Assembly (NCBI GenBank): GCA_035496575.1
Contig: DATJEN010000049.1
Span: forward strand, 1 to 7,888
Origin: PALSA-1355 sp035496575
GTDB taxonomy: Bacteria; Planctomycetota; Planctomycetia; Pirellulales; PALSA-1355
Reading direction: 5' to 3'
Length of the DNA: 7,888 bases
Below, one piece after another: positions 1 to 7,322 of the stretch. Position 1 is the stretch's first letter; each line of letters starts with the position of its first letter. The translations under genes and the position numbers were made by a program. A model generated the notes under the pieces. It made no database searches. It was not told the origin of the DNA and was given only the letters and a program-made list of their open reading frames with translations.

Positions 1-915
1 GTGGGCAGCTTCGTGGGAGACGCCTGGCAGGAGTGGAACGGCCGCTTTCGCGACGACGTTCGAGATTTTTTCCGCGGCGAGCCGGGGGCCCTCAGGCGAG
101 TCGCCGACCGGATCGTGGGAAGTCCCGAGATCTTTCGCGACGAGCACCGGGAAGCAGAACAGAGCATCAATTTCGTGACCTGCCACGACGGCTTCACGCT
201 CAACGATCTGGTCTCCTACAACCAGAAGCACAACCAGAGCAATGGCGAGGAGAACCGCGACGGCACGAACGACAATCGCAGTTGGAATTGTGGCGTTGAG
301 GGTCCAACCGACGATCCGGCCGTCGAGAAATTGCGTAATCGGCAGGTCAAGAATTTCCTCGCAGTTACGCTGTTATCCCTTGGGATGCCCATGGTCCTGA
401 TGGGCGACGAAGTTCGCCGTACGCAAGGCGGCAACAATAATGCCTATTGCCATGACGATGAAAGCACTTGGTTGGATTGGGCTCTCGTCGAACGACACGC
501 TGACGTCCATCGCTTCCTGCGGATTCTGTGCGCTCGACGCGTGCTGCGAACGATCCAGCACGAGCAGCAGCGCGTCAGCTTGACCGCGATGCTCGAGCGC
601 GCGAAGAAAGCTTGGCATGGCATCAAGCTCGATCAACCCGATTGGAGCGACGACTCTCATAGCGTTGCGTTGAGCGCCGAGATGTCCGGCGAGAATCTGC
701 GCATCCATCTGTTATTGAATGCCTTTGGAGAATCCTTGCCGTTCGAGTTGCCGAAGCTGAGCGACGGCCATTCGTGGCGGCGCTGGATCGACACAACTCT
801 GGATTCACCGAACGATATCGTCGACTGGGATGCCACCCCGAGTGTCGAAGGCGAATCTTATCGCGTCGGCCCGCATTCGGTTGTGATGTTGATTACGGAA
901 GGTGCGACCGCATGA
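1..915 (+). CDS. glgX: Glycogen debranching enzyme GlgX, C-terminal part (5' end off-window)
   Basis: Hydrolyses alpha-1,6 branch points of glycogen or limit dextrin in the cytoplasm (GH13 isoamylase/GlgX family), supplying linear chains to the phosphorylase encoded downstream. The 304 visible residues begin at the family's conserved VG-F segment followed by EWNGRFRDDV (residues 11-20). The GTG at base 1 is therefore almost certainly an internal valine codon, and the gene starts before the window; full-length members have roughly 650-720 residues. Seen here are NFVTCHDGFTL (about 57-67), whose His62-Asp63 corresponds to the third GH13 catalytic carboxylate with its substrate-binding His, then the KHN-x-NGE-NRDG block (76-88), SWNCGVEG (94-101), and MGDEVRRTQGGNNNAYC (134-150). 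A C-terminal beta domain follows from about residue 220. The nucleophile Asp and acid/base Glu lie upstream and cannot be checked. The stop overlaps the ackA start in ATGA. Identification is strong; exact branch-length specificity cannot be read. Confidence 0.93.
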   Translation: MGSFVGDAWQEWNGRFRDDVRDFFRGEPGALRRVADRIVGSPEIFRDEHREAEQSINFVTCHDGFTLNDLVSYNQKHNQSNGEENRDGTNDNRSWNCGVEGPTDDPAVEKLRNRQVKNFLAVTLLSLGMPMVLMGDEVRRTQGGNNNAYCHDDESTWLDWALVERHADVHRFLRILCARRVLRTIQHEQQRVSLTAMLERAKKAWHGIKLDQPDWSDDSHSVALSAEMSGENLRIHLLLNAFGESLPFELPKLSDGHSWRRWIDTTLDSPNDIVDWDATPSVEGESYRVGPHSVVMLITEGATA

Positions 916-2108
916 AGGTCTTGTTGCTCAATGCCGGCTCCAGCAGCCTGAAGGCCACGCTAGCCGAGTCCGGCACCGGCGTCACGCTCGCGCAGGGACG
1001 GGCCGATTGGGCCGGATCGGCCACCACGTACGAGTATGGACGTTCGCAACAAGACAAGCCGCGACGCGAGACGGTCGCGTGGAAGGGGCACGCCGAGGCC
1101 GTCAAGCGCTTTCTGTCTGACCTGACCCGCAGTCAGCCCGTTGCCTTGGCGGATCGCACGTCGCTGGCGGCGGTCGGACATCGCGTGGTTCACGGCGGAG
1201 AGTTTACCTCCTCGATTCGGGTGACACCGGACGTTCGCTCTCGAATTTCGGCGCTGGCGGAATTGGCGCCCTTGCACAATCCGCCGAGCCTGGAAGCATT
1301 GGCCGCGGCAGAAACAGCCCTGCCGGGAGTTCCGCAAGTGGCCGTATTCGATACGGCCTTCCACTCCACGTTGCCGCCCGAAGCGCGCACCTACCCCGTG
1401 CCGGCTAGCTGGACGCGGGACTGGCAGATTCGGCGCTATGGGTTTCACGGTCTGAGCCATGCCTATTGCAGCCGCCGCGCCGCGGAAATGCTCTCGCGCG
1501 ATGCCGATCAGCCGCGTCTGGTTATCTGCCACTTGGGCCACGGTTGTTCGGCTTCGGCCGTGCGCGGCGGCCGATGCATCGACACCACGATGGGCTTTAC
1601 TCCGCTGGAAGGTTTGATGATGGCCACGCGCAGCGGGTCGATCGATCCGAGTATCGTGCTTCACGTGCAACAACAGCATGGGTTGACGCCCGCGGCGGTC
1701 GAGACGGCGCTAAATCACCAGTCGGGCTTGTTGGGCGTATCGGAAGTTTCGGCCGACATGCGCGAGGTGCTGGCCGCCGCGCGCGAGGCCCATGCGCCTT
1801 CTCAATTGGCTCTGCAAATCTACTGCCGGCGAGTCCGGCAGGCCATCGGCGCGCTGGCCGTCACGTTGGGAGGCATCGACGCGCTCGTGTTCACAGCGGG
1901 AGTCGGCGAGCGCGCACACGAAATCCGAGAATCGATCTGCGCTGGATTGGAGTGCCTGGGACTTGAACTTGATGAGGGTGCCAACGCGCGTTGCACGCCC
2001 GATGCGGACATCGCCCGCCGCACTTCAGCGGGGCGGATCCTGGTCATTGCGACACGCGAGGACCTGGTGATGCTCGAAGAAGTCGAGCGGGTGCTCAGCT
2101 TGAATTGA
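912..2108 (+). CDS. ackA: Acetate kinase (acetate/propionate family kinase)
   Basis: Cytoplasmic enzyme of 398 residues, the usual family length, interconverting acetyl phosphate + ADP and acetate + ATP. The ATG at 912 was chosen because the protein then opens with MKVLLLNAGSSSLK (family Asn7, Ser10, Ser12, Lys14), overlaps the glgX stop by four bases, and has GGAAGG at 897-902; the same frame is open further upstream, but that part reads as non-homologous antecedent sequence. Other family landmarks are GHRVVHGG (Arg91), LHNP (His122), VFDTAFH (Asp147), YGFHGLSH (His179), HLGHG (His207), DTTMGFTPLEGLMM (224-237), TRSGSIDP (Arg240) and FTAGVGE (327-333). Three places near the nucleotide site differ from the common consensus: HLGHG instead of HLGNG, GVGER instead of GIGEN, and TREDL (381-385) instead of TNEEL. 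Its position between glycogen debranching and phosphorylase genes suggests a role in a phosphoketolase route from sugar phosphates to acetate, which is inference. Propionate kinase activity is a possible alternative. Confidence 0.95.
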   Translation: MKVLLLNAGSSSLKATLAESGTGVTLAQGRADWAGSATTYEYGRSQQDKPRRETVAWKGHAEAVKRFLSDLTRSQPVALADRTSLAAVGHRVVHGGEFTSSIRVTPDVRSRISALAELAPLHNPPSLEALAAAETALPGVPQVAVFDTAFHSTLPPEARTYPVPASWTRDWQIRRYGFHGLSHAYCSRRAAEMLSRDADQPRLVICHLGHGCSASAVRGGRCIDTTMGFTPLEGLMMATRSGSIDPSIVLHVQQQHGLTPAAVETALNHQSGLLGVSEVSADMREVLAAAREAHAPSQLALQIYCRRVRQAIGALAVTLGGIDALVFTAGVGERAHEIRESICAGLECLGLELDEGANARCTPDADIARRTSAGRILVIATREDLVMLEEVERVLSLN

Positions 2109-2160
2109 ATTGACTTGGTTCCTGAAGTCTCAACACACAATGTGGCCACCACCCACAGCC

Positions 2161-2165
2161 GAGGA
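2161..2165 (+). promoter_or_regulatory. Shine-Dalgarno site that decides the glgP start
   Basis: GAGGA lies six bases before the ATG at 2172. The open frame continues upstream to a TTG at 2115, but that codon has no comparable purine-rich site before it and would add 19 residues rich in Thr, Ser and His that do not resemble the conserved phosphorylase N-terminus. The ATG at 2172 is therefore preferred. Confidence 0.65.
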
Positions 2166-2171
2166 CACAAG

Positions 2172-4682
2172 ATGAGCAAGAAGCAACTGACTGCCCCGCA
2201 GTCGGCAAAGTCGTCGGACGGCAGCGCACACCTGGCCCAGCAGTATGGCTCCGGCGCCGTCGCCTTCGCGGAAAAAGACAACCTGTTGTATGAGCAGCAC
2301 GTTCTGTTCGATCTGGTCGTCGGATTGTCCTCGGTGAGCGTGCGCGAGGAATTCGAAGCCTTTGCGCGCTCCGTGCGTGATGTTCTGTCCCAACGCTGGA
2401 TTCAGACCGAAGAGACCTACGCTCGCGAGAATCCCAAGCGCGTGTATTACTTGTCGATGGAATTCCTGATGGGGCGGATGCTGGCCAACAACGTGACGAA
2501 TTTGCTGCTGGATGGCACGGCTCGTCGAGCCGCGGCGCAAAAACACCTCAATTGGCTGGAGCTGTTGGAGCAAGAGCCCGACGCCGGCTTGGGAAACGGG
2601 GGCTTGGGTCGATTGGCAGCCTGCTTCCTGGATTCCATGGCCACCATGCAGTTGCCCGCCATGGGATATGGTTTGCGTTATGAGTACGGCATCTTTCGTC
2701 AGTCGATTGAAAACGGATGGCAGCACGAGCAGCCGGACAATTGGTTACGATCGCCCGATCCGTGGGAAGTGGCTCGCCCACGCGAGGCAGTTGAAGTCGC
2801 GCTCAACTGCTCGGTTAAATTGAGCGGCGGAACTTTGCAACTGGTACCTGGACAACCCTCGACCTTGATTGGGCTGCCCTTTGACCGGCCGATCGTGGGT
2901 TACGGCGGGAAAACCATCAATACGCTGCGCCTGTGGGCAGCGGCTTCGCCGGACTACTTCGATTTCGAGGAATTCAGCCGCGGCGACTTCGTGGGCGCCA
3001 TGGCCGAAACGCTTGCGGCCGAGTCGCTGACCCGAGTGCTCTACCCAGACGACTCGACGAGCCAGGGCCAAGGATTGCGATTCGTGCAGGAGTATTTCCT
3101 GGTCGCTTGTTCGCTGGCCGATCTTGTGCGTCGATTCCGACAGGGAAATAAAGACTGGAGCACCCTTCCGGACAAGGCCGCGATTCAATTGAATGACACT
3201 CACCCGGCCATGGGCGTGGCCGAGTTGATGCGGATTCTTTTGGACGAAGCGGGGCTGGGCTGGGAGCCGGCCTGGGATCTTTGCCGTCGGACGCTGGCGT
3301 ACACCAATCACACGTTATTGCCGGAAGCCTTGGAAAAATGGCCGCTGGCCTGGTTCGAGATCATGCTGCCGCGTCATTTGGAGATCATCTTTGAAATCAA
3401 TCGGCGGCTGTTGGACGACGTGCGGACGCGATTTCCTGGCGATCAGAGCCGCCTGGCCCGCGTCAGTTTAGTTGAGGAGGGTCCGCAGCGAAAAATTCGC
3501 ATGGCCCATCTGGCCATTGCCGGCTCGCATAGCACCAACGGCGTGGCGGCGATTCACTCCGAGCTGTTGCGCACCACCACCGTCAAGGACTTCGCCGAGA
3601 TTTTTCCAGAGCGCTTCAACAACAAGACCAACGGCGTAACACCGCGACGTTGGCTGCTGGCGTGCAACCAGCCGCTCGCCAGTACCATTACGGAGGCCAT
3701 CGGCGAAGATTGGACAACGGACTTAACTCGCTTGGAAAAGTTGAAGCCGCTGGCCGAGGACGCGGCCTTCCGCGCTCAGTTTCGCGCCGCCAAGCAGGAG
3801 TGCAAGGCGGAGTTTGCCCGCTGGCTGGAAACGAGCTTGGGTCAAAAAGTGGATCCGCGGTCGATCTTCGATTTCCAAGTCAAGCGGATTCACGAGTACA
3901 AGCGGCAGTTGCTCAATGCGCTGCGAATCGTGGTGCTTTACAACCGGCTGCGTGAAAACCCGAATGTGAATTCGCCGCCGCGCACGTTTTTCTTTGCCGG
4001 CAAAGCAGCGCCCGCCTATCGTCTCGCCAAGCTGATCATCAAGCTCGTCAACAGTGTGGCGCGCACGATCGATGCCGACCCGGCGGTACGGGGCCGCGTG
4101 CAGGTTGTGTTTTTGCCTGACTATCGTGTCACGCTCGCCGAGCGGTTAATTCCGGCCAGCGACGTGTCGAATCAAATCTCCACGGCCGGCTACGAGGCCA
4201 GCGGCACGAGCAACATGAAATTCATGATGAACGGAGCGTTGACGCTGGGCACGCGTGACGGGGCCACGATCGAAATGGCCCAAGAAGCAGGCGAGGAGAA
4301 CTTCTTTCTGTTCGGTCTGACGGCCGAACAAGTGGCGAACAGTCGTGCCTGGTACAACCCGGCCTGGCACTACGACAACGAGCCGGAAACGCGCGCGGCG
4401 CTCGACACAATCTTCTCCGATCACTTCAGCCGCCAAGAACCGGGTGTGTTCGCTCCGCTGCGCGACACACTCTTGACGGGCGGCGACCACTACATGCACC
4501 TGGCCGATCTGAAATCCTATCTCCACTCCGACCAACAACTGCTAGGCTTGTACGCAAACGAGGACGAGTGGGCGCGAAAAGCGATTTTGAACGTGGCCGG
4601 CTCGGGCAAGTTTTCCAGCGACCGCACCATCGCCGAGTACGCCAGCGATATTTGGAACGTCGAACCCTGTCCAGTGCCCTAA
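2172..4682 (+). CDS. glgP: Glycogen/starch (alpha-glucan) phosphorylase
   Basis: PLP-dependent GT35 enzyme that releases glucose-1-phosphate from the non-reducing ends of alpha-1,4-glucan using inorganic phosphate, in the cytoplasm. The protein has 836 residues from the chosen ATG, matching the 800-850 typical of the family, and shows all main landmarks in order: YYLSMEFLMGR near residue 95, GLGNGGLGRLAACFLDS (from 139), MGYGLRYEYGIF, LNDTHPAMGVAELMR (340-354; His344 matches the glucose-binding His377 of rabbit phosphorylase), NNKTNGVTPRRWL, FDFQVKRIHEYKRQ (from 566), and the PLP-site block EASGTSNMKFMMNGALT with Lys683 as the Schiff-base lysine. Slightly off consensus are Ser680 in GTSNMK (often Gly) and GTRDGATIEM (693-702), where the usual GANxE Asn is Thr699. 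No frameshift is seen. It sits 63 bases after ackA and 28 bases before pgi in the same direction. Maltodextrin phosphorylase is an alternative substrate assignment, but the debranching gene alongside favours glycogen. Confidence 0.96.
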   Translation: MSKKQLTAPQSAKSSDGSAHLAQQYGSGAVAFAEKDNLLYEQHVLFDLVVGLSSVSVREEFEAFARSVRDVLSQRWIQTEETYARENPKRVYYLSMEFLMGRMLANNVTNLLLDGTARRAAAQKHLNWLELLEQEPDAGLGNGGLGRLAACFLDSMATMQLPAMGYGLRYEYGIFRQSIENGWQHEQPDNWLRSPDPWEVARPREAVEVALNCSVKLSGGTLQLVPGQPSTLIGLPFDRPIVGYGGKTINTLRLWAAASPDYFDFEEFSRGDFVGAMAETLAAESLTRVLYPDDSTSQGQGLRFVQEYFLVACSLADLVRRFRQGNKDWSTLPDKAAIQLNDTHPAMGVAELMRILLDEAGLGWEPAWDLCRRTLAYTNHTLLPEALEKWPLAWFEIMLPRHLEIIFEINRRLLDDVRTRFPGDQSRLARVSLVEEGPQRKIRMAHLAIAGSHSTNGVAAIHSELLRTTTVKDFAEIFPERFNNKTNGVTPRRWLLACNQPLASTITEAIGEDWTTDLTRLEKLKPLAEDAAFRAQFRAAKQECKAEFARWLETSLGQKVDPRSIFDFQVKRIHEYKRQLLNALRIVVLYNRLRENPNVNSPPRTFFFAGKAAPAYRLAKLIIKLVNSVARTIDADPAVRGRVQVVFLPDYRVTLAERLIPASDVSNQISTAGYEASGTSNMKFMMNGALTLGTRDGATIEMAQEAGEENFFLFGLTAEQVANSRAWYNPAWHYDNEPETRAALDTIFSDHFSRQEPGVFAPLRDTLLTGGDHYMHLADLKSYLHSDQQLLGLYANEDEWARKAILNVAGSGKFSSDRTIAEYASDIWNVEPCPVP

Positions 4683-4710
4683 GTGAAGGCTTACGCAGAG
4701 GAACGATTTC

Positions 4711-6357
4711 ATGGCAGCGACTGAGATTGCACCCCTGAAGGAGCGGAAATCATGGAGGGCCCTCGCGGCCCATTACGAACAAGTCCGGCACGCGCACCTG
4801 CGGACGCTGTTTCGAGATGATCCCGAACGCGCCCAGCGGATGAGCGCTGAAGCCGTGGGACTGTACCTTGACTACTCGAAGAACCGCATCACCGCCGAGA
4901 CGGTTCGCTTGCTCGTCGAGCTTGCCCAGGAATCGGATCTGCCCGCGCGAATCGATGCCATGTTCCGCGGCGAGAAGATCAACATCACCGAGAATCGGGC
5001 GGTGCTGCACGTGGCGCTTCGCGCGCCACAGGGCGCTTCCATCGTGGTCGACGGCGAGAATGTCGTTCCCCGCGTGCACGCCGTTCTCGACAAGATGGCC
5101 AGGTTCTCCGAGCGCGTACGCGGCGGCGACTGGAAAGGACACACGGGCCGCCGGATTGTAAACATCGTCAACATCGGCATTGGCGGCTCCGATCTCGGCC
5201 CCGTGATGGCGTACGAGGCTCTCAAGCATTACAGCGATCGGGCGCTGACGTTCCGTTTTGTATCGAACGTGGACGGCGCCGATTTTTCCGAGGCCGTTCT
5301 GAACCTCGACCCGGCGGAGACATTGTTCATTGTTTCGTCTAAGACCTTTACCACTTTGGAAACGATGACCAACGCTCGAACGGCTCGCGATTGGTCGCTG
5401 GCGGCCTTCGGGGGTGACGCCCGATCAGTCGCCAGGCACTTTGTGGCCGTGTCGACCAACGCGGCCGAAGTCGCGAAGTTCGGCATCGATACGGCCCAGA
5501 TGTTTGAATTCTGGGATTGGGTCGGGGGGCGCTATTCCATGGAGTCGGCCATTGGACTATCGACGATGGTGGCCATCGGTGCGGAAAACTTTCGTGCCAT
5601 GCTCGGCGGTTCCCACGAAATGGACGAGCATTTCCGCACTTGCCCGCTCGAGCGCAACTTGCCGGTGCTGATGGGGTTGTTGTCCATTTGGTACAACAAT
5701 TTTTTCGGAGCGCATACCGTTGCAGTCTTGCCTTACGAGCAATATCTGAAGCGGTTCCCGGCGTATTTGCAGCAATTGGCTATGGAGAGCAACGGCAAGC
5801 ACGTCACGCTGGACGGAACCAAGGTCCAGTACGCCACCAGCCCTGTCTACTGGGGTGAGCCGGGAACCAACGGCCAACACTCCTTCTACCAATTGATCCA
5901 CCAGGGAACGCTGCTCATCCCGTGCGACTTTATCGCATTCGGCCAGGCGCTCACTCCGCTGGGCCGCCACCACGACATCCTGCTGGCGAACGTGCTGGCT
6001 CAAGGCGAGGCGCTGGCGTTTGGAAAGACAGCCGAGCAAGTCAAGGCGGAGGGGACTCCAGATTGGCTTGTGTCGCACCGGACCTTCGAGGGCAATCGCC
6101 CGTCGAACACGATCTTGATGGAGCGACTCACCCCCGCGGCCCTCGGCAAGCTGGTCGCCCTGTACGAACACATCGTGTTCACGCAGGGGGCAATCTGGAA
6201 CATCGATTCGTTCGACCAGTGGGGAGTCGAGCTGGGCAAGCAGTTGGCGCAGCGCATTGTTCCGGAGCTGGAAAGCCAGGACGATCCCGATCTCGGCCAC
6301 GATAGTTCGACCAATAGCTTGATCCGCCGCTATCGAAAGTTGAAGGAGGCCTTATGA
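4711..6357 (+). CDS. pgi: Glucose-6-phosphate isomerase
   Basis: Interconverts glucose-6-phosphate and fructose-6-phosphate in the cytoplasm, linking glucose-1-phosphate from glycogen breakdown (after phosphoglucomutase) to glycolysis or a phosphoketolase shunt. The 548 residues match the long bacterial/eukaryotic Pgi type (E. coli about 549). Visible are GIGGSDLGP (156-164), the phosphate-binding SKTFTTLET (from 210), the first family signature DWVGGRYSMESAIG (269-282), the catalytic Glu359 in MESNGK, catalytic His390 in GTNGQHSFYQ, and the second signature IWNIDSFDQWGVELGK (495-510) ending in catalytic Lys510. The start is supported by AGAGGAA at 4697-4703, seven bases before the ATG. The gene follows glgP by 28 bases, and its stop overlaps the fda start in ATGA, so it is very probably co-transcribed with both. 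All key residues are present and nothing suggests loss of function. Confidence 0.97.
   Translation: MAATEIAPLKERKSWRALAAHYEQVRHAHLRTLFRDDPERAQRMSAEAVGLYLDYSKNRITAETVRLLVELAQESDLPARIDAMFRGEKINITENRAVLHVALRAPQGASIVVDGENVVPRVHAVLDKMARFSERVRGGDWKGHTGRRIVNIVNIGIGGSDLGPVMAYEALKHYSDRALTFRFVSNVDGADFSEAVLNLDPAETLFIVSSKTFTTLETMTNARTARDWSLAAFGGDARSVARHFVAVSTNAAEVAKFGIDTAQMFEFWDWVGGRYSMESAIGLSTMVAIGAENFRAMLGGSHEMDEHFRTCPLERNLPVLMGLLSIWYNNFFGAHTVAVLPYEQYLKRFPAYLQQLAMESNGKHVTLDGTKVQYATSPVYWGEPGTNGQHSFYQLIHQGTLLIPCDFIAFGQALTPLGRHHDILLANVLAQGEALAFGKTAEQVKAEGTPDWLVSHRTFEGNRPSNTILMERLTPAALGKLVALYEHIVFTQGAIWNIDSFDQWGVELGKQLAQRIVPELESQDDPDLGHDSSTNSLIRRYRKLKEAL
6343..6349 (+). promoter_or_regulatory. Strong Shine-Dalgarno site for fda inside the pgi 3' end
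   Basis: AAGGAGG is a near-perfect Shine-Dalgarno sequence lying inside the last codons of pgi, four bases before the ATG at 6354. Together with the ATGA stop/start overlap it supports translational coupling of the isomerase and aldolase genes and fixes the aldolase start. Confidence 0.75.
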
Positions 6358-7256
6358 AAACCATCAGCTTGAATGAACAGCAATTGAAGAAAATGCGCAC
6401 CCATCCCGGTTTCATCGCCGCGCTCGATCAAAGCGGCGGCAGCACCCCGGGCGCCCTGCGCCTGTATGGAATCAACGAAGACGCGTGGTCCAACGAGGAG
6501 GAGATGTTCGCGCTGGTGCACCAGATGCGGTCGCGGCTCATCCAGAGCCCCAGCTTCACGGGCGAGCGAATCATCGGCGCGATCCTGTTCGAAAACACCA
6601 TGGACCGCGACATCGAAGGACGGCCCACCGCCGATTACCTGTGGAACGTGAAACGCGTGGTGCCTTTCCTGAAAGTAGACAAGGGCCTGGCGGCGGAACG
6701 AGACGGAGTCCAATTAATGAAGCCCATACCCGCGCTTGCTGCACTGCTCGAAAGAGCCAAGGCCAAGCACATCTTTGGAACCAAGATGCGTTCGTTCATC
6801 AAGCAAGCCGATCCGGCCGGCATTCGGGACGTCGTAAACCAGCAGTTCGACCTGGCCGAGCAGATTATCGATGCCGGCCTCTTGCCGATCGTCGAGCCGG
6901 AAGTCGACATCCACTGCCCACACAAGGCCGAAGCCGAAGAGCTGCTCAAGGAAGCGATCCTGGAAAAGCTGGACGCACTGCCGCCCGATCAATTGGTCAT
7001 CCTTAAGCTGACGCTTCCGGAGCAAGACAACTATTACGCCGAGTTCGTGAACCATCCGAGAGTCCTGCGGGTGGTTGCGCTGTCGGGCGGATACACGCGC
7101 GATGAGGCCAACGTACGGCTGCGCAGGAATCATGGAGTGGTGGCGAGTTTCTCCAGGGCGCTGGTCGAAGGCCTGACCGCCCAGCAATCGGATGCGCAGT
7201 TCAACGCTCTGCTCGACAAATCGATACAGGGCATCTACGACGCGTCGAACACTTAG
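6354..7256 (+). CDS. fda: Class I fructose-bisphosphate aldolase (short Staphylococcus-type)
   Basis: Schiff-base aldolase cleaving fructose-1,6-bisphosphate to dihydroxyacetone phosphate and glyceraldehyde-3-phosphate in the cytoplasm. At 300 residues it closely follows the Staphylococcus aureus class I enzyme (about 296 residues) block by block from memory: GFIAALDQSGGSTP (19-32), NEEEMFALVHQMR, SPSFTGERIIGAILFE, TMDRDIEG, VPFLKVDKGL (103-112), GVQLMKP, HIFGTKMRS, VEPEVDI (180-186), VILKLTLP (215-222) and ALSGGYTRDEAN (242-253), then ASFSRAL. Lys218 is the expected Schiff-base lysine and Glu181 the expected acid/base glutamate. It is unrelated to zinc-dependent class II aldolases, which lack these blocks. 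The start is set by AAGGAGG just upstream and the ATGA overlap with pgi. It ends in tandem in-frame stops, TAG then TGA (7254-7259), and is the last gene of the run. The symbol fda follows staphylococcal usage; fba is also used. Confidence 0.95.
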   Translation: MKTISLNEQQLKKMRTHPGFIAALDQSGGSTPGALRLYGINEDAWSNEEEMFALVHQMRSRLIQSPSFTGERIIGAILFENTMDRDIEGRPTADYLWNVKRVVPFLKVDKGLAAERDGVQLMKPIPALAALLERAKAKHIFGTKMRSFIKQADPAGIRDVVNQQFDLAEQIIDAGLLPIVEPEVDIHCPHKAEAEELLKEAILEKLDALPPDQLVILKLTLPEQDNYYAEFVNHPRVLRVVALSGGYTRDEANVRLRRNHGVVASFSRALVEGLTAQQSDAQFNALLDKSIQGIYDASNT

Positions 7257-7277
7257 TGAGCGCCATGGATGCGGCGA

Positions 7278-7304
7278 GCCCGGTCTTCCGTATTCCGATC
7301 GGGC
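7278..7304. terminator. Candidate hairpin between convergent genes
   Basis: Bases 7278-7285 (GCCCGGTC) can pair with 7297-7304 (GATCGGGC), giving an eight-pair stem with one G-U wobble on the + strand and an 11-base loop. It lies in the 66-base spacer between the convergent aldolase and methyltransferase genes, where a terminator serving either would be expected. No run of T follows on either strand, so it is not a typical intrinsic terminator and might be chance in GC-rich DNA. Confidence 0.25.
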
Positions 7305-7322
7305 GGCGGCCAGGCCACTCGC

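Noticed and set aside
1..3. GTG at base 1 as the start of a 304-residue protein
   Set aside because: The codon falls in the conserved VG-F segment inside GlgX, and the catalytic core would be missing; the gene is cut by the window edge.
774..911. N-terminal extension of acetate kinase by 46 residues
   Set aside because: It lies wholly within glgX coding sequence in another frame, is arginine-rich non-homologous sequence, and the ATG at 912 gives the exact family N-terminus.
960..1679. 239-residue open frame on the - strand inside ackA
   Set aside because: Antisense to conserved acetate kinase blocks, arginine-rich and without recognisable domains.
2110..2141. Promoter before glgP (TTGACT at 2110-2115 with CACAAT at 2136-2141)
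   Set aside because: The spacer of 20 bases is too long and the -10 match is weak; not enough to call an internal promoter.
2115..2171. TTG start giving phosphorylase 19 extra residues
   Set aside because: The ATG at 2172 has a well-spaced GAGGA site and gives a normal-length protein.
5557..6300. 247-residue open frame on the - strand inside pgi
   Set aside because: It is antisense to intact, strongly conserved pgi coding sequence; long antisense frames are common in GC-rich genes and the translation shows no family motif.
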